Source: Rotaria sp. Silwood1
Taxonomy: Eukaryota; Rotifera; Eurotatoria; Philodinida; Philodinidae
NCBI GenBank assembly: GCA_905250075.1
Contig: CAJNOP010000042.1
Location: 907,152 to 971,151, forward strand
DNA length: 64,000 nucleotides
Direction: 5' to 3'
How positions within the stretch are numbered: the stretch's first letter is position 1; the number at the start of each line of letters is the position of its first letter. The notes beneath the pieces were generated by a model that was not told the DNA's origin, ran no database searches, and saw only the letters and a program-made list of their open reading frames with translations. Both the position numbers and the translations under genes were made by a program. Positions 55,765-64,000 of this stretch are shown here, piece by piece.

Positions 55765-58700
55765 CTATTACTTCCATATCCACGCATGTGACATAATGAA
55801 ATGACTAAGATTATGACTACTGTTTTATCGTTTGATTCTCATATATTTGTGATATAGAATTAAACTTCGCGTGAATTTATGTAGTTTATTTATTTTTCTT
55901 TTGGAACTAGATCACTGATTCGATTTGTACGTTGTTAATTTACCTTTGTTCAACTCTAGCTTAAACTATGATATGACTATGAGTTTTAGCATACTTGTCA
56001 TATAAAAAATAGCCTTCGCAATATAACAAACGAAAGCTTATCTTTTTTCAAACTTGTTGTGAACAAAAACAAACTTGTCAGGACAATTTTTAGCTGTGTT
56101 AAAATGTGGAACCTACGTTCTTAGAAGTACTGAGCAAATTTTACAATGATAAAAATCTCCTAGAAAGGGTGTGGGTGCGACAAGGTGGGTCTGAAAAGCT
56201 TCAGCCAAAAAAAGCAATTCATAAGGGTGGGGTGTGTGTGAAGAAAAGACTGATATCCATACTCATACCTGCACTCACACTCGGTCGAACAGTGATTTGA
56301 CATATGAATTTGTTTTCCTGTGAGCGTTCTGGATCTTTTTCTCTTCTTAGTCACATGTTCTGAAGCTAGTTTTTTCTTTTTTCTCCTCTCAGTTTCTTTG
56401 TATCCTCATCGATTCTCGAATTCATTACGATCAGCCTTTTCTGCCTCTTATTTTGTACATTTCAAATAAATTATTCTACAATTCAGTAGATTTTCTGAGG
56501 ATCCACCAGGACTCGAGGATCTAGATTCCGCTTTGTTCTCTTTGTTTCTTTCGGCTTCGTGCATGAGTACGAAACCTGAAAAGTTTTCGACGTATAGTTT
56601 CAATTCTGAAAAACCTTTTTTTTTCAGTGTGTTCAAAAATGCAAACTGTATTCAGAAGAATAGATGTTTTGCCAAAGTTAGAAAAGTTTCTTCCGTAGTG
56701 AGATATGAAGAACTTTTATTGACTTTGCATACAAAAGCTTTCGTACGAAGACTTTCCTACTAATCGTCAGATCAGTCTTATTAGACGAGGTGATTTCCCA
56801 ATCAAGTATTGCTCCTGTGGATGTAGATGTCAGTGTAAGTATTAATATGCTCTTAACACATCGCTCTACATCTAAATTCACTCGGAATATTCGAAGTCAC
56901 TGCTAACTTAATTTATATAAAGTTACTTATCAAACACTAACTATTATTCACTAGCATACTTCTCTTATCTATTGTTTCTATAGTAATATTAAGAAAACTT
57001 TTTCACTGCTATGTATCGAATCTGAACAAAATTAGTTTGCTCTTGCTCCTAATGATAATTATTTCATCTTTACTTTTTCTTTTTTGCTCTCTTTCAATTA
57101 TTTTTTGGAGCATTTTACTAGATTGAAGCAATCTATTAAATGAAACAAAGCTTCTACATGGTCGACAGAGTTTATCAATGGAACAATTACTTTGAGACTG
57201 CTCTATTAAATATTCACAAAGAATTATTTTTCTTTTATGTTCTAGGAGAAGCGAAAAACAAAAAAACAAGCTCATAACCCTAGTCAAAGTGCTCAGAGGA
57301 TAGAACTCATGGGTTTTGAGTACTAGCCGTGTAATATTGAGTGCTTTGGTAGTACTACTATCTAATTTTGTGTACTCCGCTGGTCTAGGCAAATACTCAT
57401 AAGCGTATTTTTGGGTTAGTACTGTTGTACTACATTAATTTTTATTTAATATCAAATTTATAACAAAAAACACAGGCACACGCGATAGTAGTTTGAGAAA
57501 AATAATCAAAATAAGAAATACAAGTATGACATCATTTTCATACATTTTAACACAAAGAATAGGGACATAGAAATTTTCATCATTAGGAAAGAAAGTTAAA
57601 TATTTTCTGTATTTTAATACAATAAAAACACGATTTTATATGCTTTTTTTTATCAAAAATCAATAAAACCGTATTTTCGTTATACAGAAAGAAAAAGAAA
57701 ATAACCAACAATCCTCTCTAATAATGAAGATTTCTTTGTGTAGATCGTCAAGAATGCTAGTACAATAAAACATGAATTGAGAACAGTAAAAAAAAAATCA
57801 AGCAGAAAAAATAATAAATCATTTAGTGACAATAAAAAATGGGATAGAAAATATATGTATATAATGGCTTAACACGCTAAACATTAAACACACACATACA
57901 TTCTTAACTTGATAACTGTTTACAAAAAAAATAAATAAATCGATACAAACTAAAAAAATTTTTGTCTGTAGTGTATTGATGCATCTTCTTATTTAAAAAT
58001 TGCGATCGATTTATAACGAAAGTTGTTTGTTGTCCGTCGTTTCATCGCATTTCATAATCAATCTAAAAAACTTTATTTTAACCAAAGATATCCTATATAA
58101 ATTTAGAAAATAAAACTAAAGAAAATCTACATTAATATATTTCAAAAGAATTTAACCTTATCCGAGAAGCTAACAAATGAAAAGAAAAGATCGTTTTCTT
58201 TTCTTTCTCGAAGTCAAAATGAATCATCAAAAAAGAATAGAGGATCGAGTAGATAAAGCATTAAATAATTTTTTTCTATTTTAAATTTTATTGCATCACT
58301 TTCTTTTATTATATAATTTCAATTTCAATTTATATATACTAGTGCATAAATGTTTTGCTAAATATTCTGGAAAAAATGATTATAAGTACTACATTGAGTA
58401 CTCATCTATCTGACTATAAGTAAATCTTTAAAGAAAAACATGTACAAGTATATGTATACATGAAAATCCTTGAGTACTCGAATGAGTAATATGAGCCCTC
58501 ACGCTGGAAAGTCGTACTCGCTTGATAAATATTTTCATTCGGGAACTCTTTTCAAAAAAAAAAAAAAAAACTTTAAAACAATTAGGGATATGCTGAGTAG
58601 ATGAACAGAAATTGATGAATTCGACAATCGAATCTAGAGTTGTGTAGATTGATAAAAGTGGATAACGTTATGTAAGCCTAGTTGACTTTTTTTTGTAAGA

Positions 58701-58943
58701 AAAGCTTAAGTGAATTCATGATATTACTTTTTTATGGAGAAGAATAATGCTTATTTCATTTCTCTCTTTTTTTCTTTTTTTGAAGAACAAACAATAATTT
58801 TGAAATGATGACTTTTTGTATAATGACTCGTAGCATCACTTTGAAGAGTAAAAAATGTCTTTCTCATTTAGAAAAAAAAATTTAGGAAATTCGTTTCATT
58901 TAAAAGCATCTACTAGATCTTTGGTAAATACTGTTCATCAGTA
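55765..58943. other. Intergenic; telomere-like tracts at 56166-56283
   Basis: No supported gene is seen. G-rich pieces (AAGGGTGTGGGTGCG at about 56165 and AAGGGTGGGGTGTGTGTG at about 56223) are followed by a degenerate C-rich piece (ATCCATACTCATACC to CACTCACACTCGG, 56255-56283). The rest is AT-rich with poly-A runs. Confidence 0.45.
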
Positions 58944-59216
58944 ATGAACGTATTCTACTGCTTGAGTGTAATGATTTTCATCTTCTGCCATCCTTCCGAG
59001 AGCAGATATTCGTTATCCACTGATAATATCAGTAGAATTCTCGGAACGATCTCTTCTTTGCTAGTTACTTATGTATACTATAGGAAAATTTTTGCTCTTG
59101 GTTTACGTTCGTCGAGGAATGATAATTTCAATATGAACTGGTCTTGTTTTTGGAGTTCTTTAAGATCTAAGCACTTGTTCTTTTCTTTGTTTCAGTATCT
59201 CATAGATAACATATAA
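58944..59216 (+). CDS. Possible small secreted protein, doubtful
   Basis: An ATG-started frame of 90 residues with a plausible signal peptide (MNVFYCLSVMIFIFCHPSES). The rest is not recognisable and contains a second hydrophobic stretch. No TATA box or poly(A) signal is obvious. It could be chance in AT-rich DNA or the first exon of a larger gene. Confidence 0.25.
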   Translation: MNVFYCLSVMIFIFCHPSESRYSLSTDNISRILGTISSLLVTYVYYRKIFALGLRSSRNDNFNMNWSCFWSSLRSKHLFFSLFQYLIDNI

Positions 59217-60178
59217 TATCAATCTATATCAGTGTTCCTAGAACTGTTCTATGAGAGATTTAGGTACGATAAACATCTTGATTTCAACGAGACAAAAAGA
59301 ACCGAGCAATCGGTGTCTTCAAAGTAGACAGAAAATAGTATATTTGTGGTAACTAGTAATATTGAATATAGAGTCATATCTGTATCATGTATTTGGTAGA
59401 AATTGAGCACAATCGATTCCCATTCTGTTCAAATGATTGTTTCAATTTAGTTTTTCGTCCTAAATGGAACATGTCGAATGAGATGTATTCTATTCAAAGA
59501 TATAATTATGAATGTATGGACAAGTAAAATGATTATATTTAGTTCTGAAAGAACTCATTGCATGCTTTCTCTTTCGAATAAACATAATTAGTCAAACTCA
59601 CCATCATCCTAAAGAATTTATTGTGTCTACTAAGTAAAATAAGTTCAGTCTTAATACTTAATGGAAATTATGACTTTCTTAGATAGTTTATAGACTGTCA
59701 TCCTTATCAGAATTCACACTCAGATCAGTACCATTTCATAATATATGGTTACGACATCTCTACAATCGATTCATTATGATGTTTTAGATTTTATGCTAGC
59801 ACCTATAGGAAGCTAGAAAATAACTAAATAATATTCAACAAATTGATCATTTTTTTGCATTGACACTGATTTCTATATCAATATACAGCGACAGATACAT
59901 CTTTTAATTCACAATATTTTTCTTTTTATATAATTCTTACATATTGTCATTTATTTGTCAAAAAGAAAGAATCTGATATATAAATAAGCGAGGTAAATAT
60001 TCATAAAACTACATATTTTATTTGCGATAGAAAATTTTACATTTATACTCTTGAAGAACGAAGGATGTATATGAGTTCGAGTATCATATTCATTCGTCAC
60101 CCATCTCTCTCTACCGATATCCAACACACTACAGATCTAATATATGAAATAAACTGTCAGTATTTTTAATATTATTGA
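59217..60178. other. Intergenic, no gene seen
   Basis: AT-rich. The 3' region of the membrane-protein gene on the minus strand begins near its right edge. Confidence 0.4.
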
Positions 60179-61522
60179 TCAATCTATATTTTGATTAAGT
60201 GTTTGAGACAATGGAGTAATAAATGTTTTTCTTCTATAAAATAATCGAAATAGAATATGAATAATAAATGGAATAATAAGTGTTAATGTAATAGTCAATC
60301 CACTATATAAACTTAGAATAGTTGTTATAATATAAAATATATTAAAATATTGTATATAAGAATAAGTACAAAATGTTGGATAACATTGTTGAAAATATTT
60401 TTCATAAGAATAATCAATATACCATTGATCAACGAATAATCGATCAACCATATGTTCAACTTTTTCATCAATACCATATTGATTTATAGATGAAAGTATA
60501 TTAAATGTAATGTTATCAGTTTGTACTTTAAAATATAATAAAATTAATTCTAAACATGTTTGATTATATAAACATTGAAGTGATGATTGTAACATTGATT
60601 CAAATGGATAACAACCAATAACTAAACCATCTATGATTGAATTATTAAGTATAACTTTTTCAGAACATTTTGATGATGTTCCACAATTACATGAATTATT
60701 ATATGTAAGAGGATTTGTATAAAATGGAGAAAATCGTTTTCTTTCTAAAACAGTAAATTTCCAATTTGTTTGAAAAATTGTCATATAAAAATTTCCATGA
60801 ATAACTTCATGAATCATATCTAATGTTCTTTTAAAAGTTTGTGATATTGATCTTTGAAATATATTAAGAATTGAATTAATTTGTTTTTGAAATGTTTCAT
60901 TTAAATTTAATTGACCACTAATAAATTTTGTTGAATAAAATTGTGTTAAACCAATATTAATAGTTTCTTGTGTTAATTTACATAAAGATGCAAGAACTTG
61001 AAATTGAATTGATGCTGTTGCAAGAAAATTTCTATCATTTATTTTTTGCTTATTATATAAATAATCAAACCATTGTTGACTAATAAAATCTGATGTACAA
61101 ACTTCATGATACGATACTTTAAGTTCAATAAATTCTTTATATTCAATTGAAATTCTATTACATGGACAAGTTAAAGTAGATTTATATTTTATTTCTAATT
61201 GTTGATATTGAGTTAAACTTGACAATTGTACATTAATATTTATGGATTTTTTATTTAATGAAGTATATAAAACTAATATAAATAATATAATAATGAAGAT
61301 AACTAAATATAATCGAGTTGTCCAAATTTGTTTTCGAATTTTTTCATGATTAGTTGAACGATCTTGAAATAAATTTAAGTTCAACAATTTTGTTTTAGTT
61401 GTTTGAAAGAATAGATATATTCGATTTGATATTGAAATAGCTGAAAATAAAATAAAAAAAAAAAGTAAAACAAATCGAAAATTAAAGCTAGTAGAATTAA
61501 TTATATATTGAAAAAAATTCAA
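60179..61522 (-). CDS. Rotifer-type multi-pass membrane protein with Cys-rich ectodomain
   Basis: One long minus-strand frame of 447 codons ends in TAA. Two N-terminal hydrophobic segments (FVLLFFFILFSAISI and LYLVIFIIILFILVLYTS) are followed by a large extracellular region with conserved-looking Cys pairs (TCPCNRISIEYKEF, CNCGTSSKC, GCYPFES, QQCYPTFCTYSY) and several NxS/T sites. A C-terminal span (YIITTILSLYSGLTITLTLI) precedes a short tail. I recall this layout as a large multicopy family in bdelloid rotifers, of unknown function. The first codon of the frame is TTG, so the true start lies in an upstream exon. ATGATTAATCAAGTTGTA near 61610 with a GTAAGT donor is a candidate, but its phase does not fit simply. 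Confidence 0.75.
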   Translation of the reverse strand: MNFFQYIINSTSFNFRFVLLFFFILFSAISISNRIYLFFQTTKTKLLNLNLFQDRSTNHEKIRKQIWTTRLYLVIFIIILFILVLYTSLNKKSININVQLSSLTQYQQLEIKYKSTLTCPCNRISIEYKEFIELKVSYHEVCTSDFISQQWFDYLYNKQKINDRNFLATASIQFQVLASLCKLTQETINIGLTQFYSTKFISGQLNLNETFQKQINSILNIFQRSISQTFKRTLDMIHEVIHGNFYMTIFQTNWKFTVLERKRFSPFYTNPLTYNNSCNCGTSSKCSEKVILNNSIIDGLVIGCYPFESMLQSSLQCLYNQTCLELILLYFKVQTDNITFNILSSINQYGIDEKVEHMVDRLFVDQWYIDYSYEKYFQQCYPTFCTYSYIQYFNIFYIITTILSLYSGLTITLTLIIPFIIHILFRLFYRRKTFITPLSQTLNQNID

Positions 61523-61787
61523 TCTAACATTATCTATTCATCGAATTCGAATACAAATTATAAAGCTGAAAATCAACGGCAACAGATTTGTCGTTTAACT
61601 TACATCTCTAATTACAACTTGATTAATCATTCTTAACACATTGGGCACGATGTGGCCCACCGGTGGGCCACGCTATGGTTTTACGAGTAACTGTATAGAA
61701 GAACACTTTCTTTTGATTTTTTCTTAGGCACGAGGTTATAAACATGAAGTGTCAGTTGTTCTGTGTTCAGTGCTTTATTTGCGTCCT

Positions 61788-63464
61788 TTATTCCATAGGA
61801 TAATGCTTGTCATTAAAACACTCTAGACAAAAAAACTTATCACAGTCAGAACAAAAAGTTTTCACTTTCTTTGCTGCCGCATAGCTTGCTTCTCTTGACT
61901 GTTGTGCCTTTCCCTTCGCATAGCAGCTAGTACATCGTCTGTCAACATTGCGCGTAGATCCTTCCTTTTCTTCGAGCTTGTGATCAGCGAGTTTGCGCTT
62001 GGAATGACTTGCTGATTGTTGTATCGGACCAGGTTTTAGCTTCTCGATTGGCGCACCAAGGAGTAAAGATCGTACAAGACTTTCTCGAAACTGTAAAATC
62101 TGTATGTTGCTCGCCGCATAATTTTCCTTGTAAATCAGATAACTATTAACCACTGCAGTTCCAAATACCAATTCAAATGCCACCTTTTTATACCATTTTA
62201 TTGACCGTCTCAGGCATGTGTGGTATGTTGATAGTTGATCTGATAAATCAGTACCTTGTCTGCCTTCATTGTAATCGAGAACAACTTGCGGCTTCATGAT
62301 GCGTTCATTCAGTTTATTGATTTTTCCGGTGTTCACCACAGTTGCTGAATGAAATGGTTTAGTAGATATCATCAGAACGTCTCTTTTATCTTTCCACTTG
62401 ATCAATTTTACACCGATTTTGTTCTGGAGCCCATAAACCTCACCAGGCTTGAGCTTTTTCTGAACAACTTCATATCCTGATCCAGTACGATTACTTCTCA
62501 ATGTTCCAATAAGATACGTATCCTGTTCCAACAAACGTTTTGCTAGAGAAATACTAGTAAAGAAGTTGTCAGCCACCACGGTTCGATAACATCCCGAAAG
62601 ACCATTCAATAGATTCATTACGACTGCTTCAGCATGTCCACGACCTGCCATAGGATCTTGCTGACCAGTATAGATCACATAATTCCAGGTGTATCCATTG
62701 GTAGCCGCTAGCTTGTATATCTTTACGCCGTACTTGTGTGCTTTTCCAGGGATGTATTGTTTGAACAAAAGTCTGCCTCGCCATGGTACCATACTTTCGT
62801 CGATGCTAATAACTGAGCCAGGCATATATACTGATGAAAACCTCTCTTTGAGTAAATCTGAGAGTGGTTTCAACTTGAACAGCCTGTCGTGGTCCGAATT
62901 CTTGTTATTGTTGTTTGTAAAATGCCAAAATTTGAGGAGTAATTCAAACCTCTCTCTCGACATGGCATTTCGTATGATCTCTGATCCGTACAATTGACTA
63001 CTGCTCCAGTAGTATTTCAGTTTCGGCATTTGTACCAATCCCATCTCGATAATGATTCCAAAGAACTTCAGCATCTCTTCATCGGTGGTTGGTTTCCATT
63101 GACGAAATTTTGACCGTCTGCTAATCTCATGAGTTTGCAAATATTGTTCCGCATAGCGATTAGTTTCACGAACCATAAGGTCAATAATTTCGTCCGTAAT
63201 GAAATGCCGATAGCAATCGATAGGGTCGATTGTATTGTCTCCTGAAGTCGAAGTTACTTCTTCGACGAGACCATGATCTTCCATAAATTCATCATCCGAT
63301 TCTGGTTTTATTTCATTCCAGACGTTTGAATCGACCTCGTCATTTGTCACTTCTTCGTCGGAGCTTTCAGATTCCAGATGTATTCTATCGAAATCATCAT
63401 CCAAAGAACTCACTTCACTTCGTGAGCTAACGCTTTCTTCTGAATCGGTTTCTTCGAACGACAT
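61788..63464 (-). CDS. piggyBac transposase, intact
   Basis: A 558-residue frame from ATG to the stop codon. The N-terminus is acidic (about residues 1-80, Glu/Asp/Ser). The DDE_Tnp_1_7 domain covers about 85-450, with candidate catalytic aspartates at D222 (SIDESMVPWRGR), D299 (VVADNFFTS) and D406 or D409 (GRQGTDLSDQ). The C-terminus is a Cys-rich zinc-binding domain (C511, C514, C538, C541, C546, C549, H553). The enzyme cuts and pastes the element at TTAA sites without leaving a footprint. It stands alone in its element, with a TATA box 27-35 bp before the ATG. It could also move the deleted copy at 27037-27917 if the ends are compatible, though the terminal sequences differ (CACATTGGG versus CCCTTGG/CCCTTTG). 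Confidence 0.95.
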   Translation of the reverse strand: MSFEETDSEESVSSRSEVSSLDDDFDRIHLESESSDEEVTNDEVDSNVWNEIKPESDDEFMEDHGLVEEVTSTSGDNTIDPIDCYRHFITDEIIDLMVRETNRYAEQYLQTHEISRRSKFRQWKPTTDEEMLKFFGIIIEMGLVQMPKLKYYWSSSQLYGSEIIRNAMSRERFELLLKFWHFTNNNNKNSDHDRLFKLKPLSDLLKERFSSVYMPGSVISIDESMVPWRGRLLFKQYIPGKAHKYGVKIYKLAATNGYTWNYVIYTGQQDPMAGRGHAEAVVMNLLNGLSGCYRTVVADNFFTSISLAKRLLEQDTYLIGTLRSNRTGSGYEVVQKKLKPGEVYGLQNKIGVKLIKWKDKRDVLMISTKPFHSATVVNTGKINKLNERIMKPQVVLDYNEGRQGTDLSDQLSTYHTCLRRSIKWYKKVAFELVFGTAVVNSYLIYKENYAASNIQILQFRESLVRSLLLGAPIEKLKPGPIQQSASHSKRKLADHKLEEKEGSTRNVDRRCTSCYAKGKAQQSREASYAAAKKVKTFCSDCDKFFCLECFNDKHYPME

Positions 63465-63490
63465 GTGTACTATTCCAAAAATTCACTCGT

Positions 63491-63499
63491 CTTTATATA
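63491..63499 (-). promoter_or_regulatory. TATA box of the piggyBac transposase
   Basis: TATATAAAG on the minus strand 27-35 bp upstream of the ATG, inside the element. This implies a very short leader. Confidence 0.65.
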
Positions 63500-63784
63500 G
63501 TAAAACAACACATGGATAAGAATAACAGAGAAAAGCCTGGAATTTTCCTCCTTCTTCTCACATATGTTATATATAACATGAAAAAGAACGAAAAATTGAC
63601 TCAGGCAATTCTAGTTACTCGCGAAAAATGATTCATTATGTAGTAATACAAGAAAGAGAACGATAAATAATCAGTAGAAGATAACGAAAGGGTCATTAAG
63701 TGCATTTATTAGAAGTGAACTATTCATAAAAATGACATCTTGCAGAAATTTCATACGAAAACTGAATCGTGCCCAATGTGTTAA

Positions 63785-64000
63785 AAAAAAGTGTTTCATG
63801 TCTTCAGAACGATTATCACATTAAAATACGAACATTTTCCTAAATCAAAGAAATACAGTGGATTCTCAAGCTTAAAAGTGTTGAACTCTATGTACGATAG
63901 ATTGTCTGCTAGTTGAACGCAAGATTGCTCAATCTAAAATGTGTTTTATTTTCGATCTTAACCAAGACAGACATATGCAGAACTGTAAGCCGATGTGTTG
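63785..64000. other. Flank beyond the piggyBac element
   Basis: Unique AT-rich sequence. No exon recognised in this short end piece. Confidence 0.4.

Larger units (their letters stand above)
61637..63780 (-). mobile_element. Complete piggyBac element
   Basis: Bounded by TTAA on both sides (61633-61636, 63781-63784). It has a perfect 15-bp terminal inverted repeat, CACATTGGGCACGAT. A 20-bp perfect palindrome GTGGCCCACCGGTGGGCCAC (61652-61671) lies just inside the left end and may be a transposase-binding site. The single internal gene is intact. Length 2144 bp. All parts needed for movement appear present, suggesting a recent insertion. Confidence 0.95.

Noticed and set aside
1-64000. tRNA, rRNA genes and CRISPR arrays
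   Set aside because: No cloverleaf with a proper B box, no rRNA core sequence and no regularly spaced repeat-spacer array was found by eye; the interrupted short repeats belong to transposon arms.

Overview
This window looks like nuclear DNA from a bdelloid rotifer (Rotaria/Adineta-like). The basis is AT-rich sequence, genes split by short GT-AG introns (mostly about 50-90 bp), metazoan proteins (RING/TRAF, Mn-type cation efflux) beside a bacterial-type glycosyl hydrolase, membrane-protein and ADP-ribosyltransferase families that I recognise from rotifers, and many short tracts of TGTGGG, the telomere repeat I recall being reported for Adineta vaga. The genus is inference. Two 100-bp N runs (5954-6053, 31915-32014) are scaffold gaps.

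Genes with good support: a secreted GHL10/DUF187 hydrolase (811-2214, one intron); a type II membrane phosphodiesterase of the ENPP/alkaline phosphatase superfamily (3244-4482, minus) whose frame continues past a TAG; a small Lys-rich hydrophilic LEA-like protein with its own TATA promoter (11752-11958); a seven-exon Mn-type cation diffusion facilitator (18754-21613, minus); an ADP-ribosyltransferase cut by a gap (32017-32814); a six-exon membrane protein with a Cys-rich extracellular module (41973-45385); a seven-exon RING-TRAF protein (51735-53668); a coiled-coil protein (54730-55764); a rotifer-type multi-pass membrane protein (60179-61522, minus); and a complete piggyBac element with intact transposase (61637-63780). 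No operon or pathway links them. They are scattered single genes between repeats.

Broken genes: an S9-type peptidase-like gene (37571-38190, minus) carries a clean 298-bp insertion and is truncated by a 3.1-kb composite element, and an ART-family pseudogene lies at 16180-17260.

Much of 13-38 kb and 48-50 kb is non-coding mobile and foldback DNA: at least seven palindromic units, two piggyBac-type elements with TTAA duplications, a hAT-like element with an 8-bp target duplication, a TA-flanked mariner-like element, and a family with CCCAGGTCGA ends and 2-bp target duplications. Many have arms made of a short self-complementary repeat peculiar to that element. TGTGGG-like tracts recur, nearly always as a G-rich arm followed by a C-rich arm. 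The largest (30541-30919) has the orientation of a telomere-telomere fusion. The 5' end of the cation efflux gene is duplicated head-to-head in a ~980-bp palindrome.
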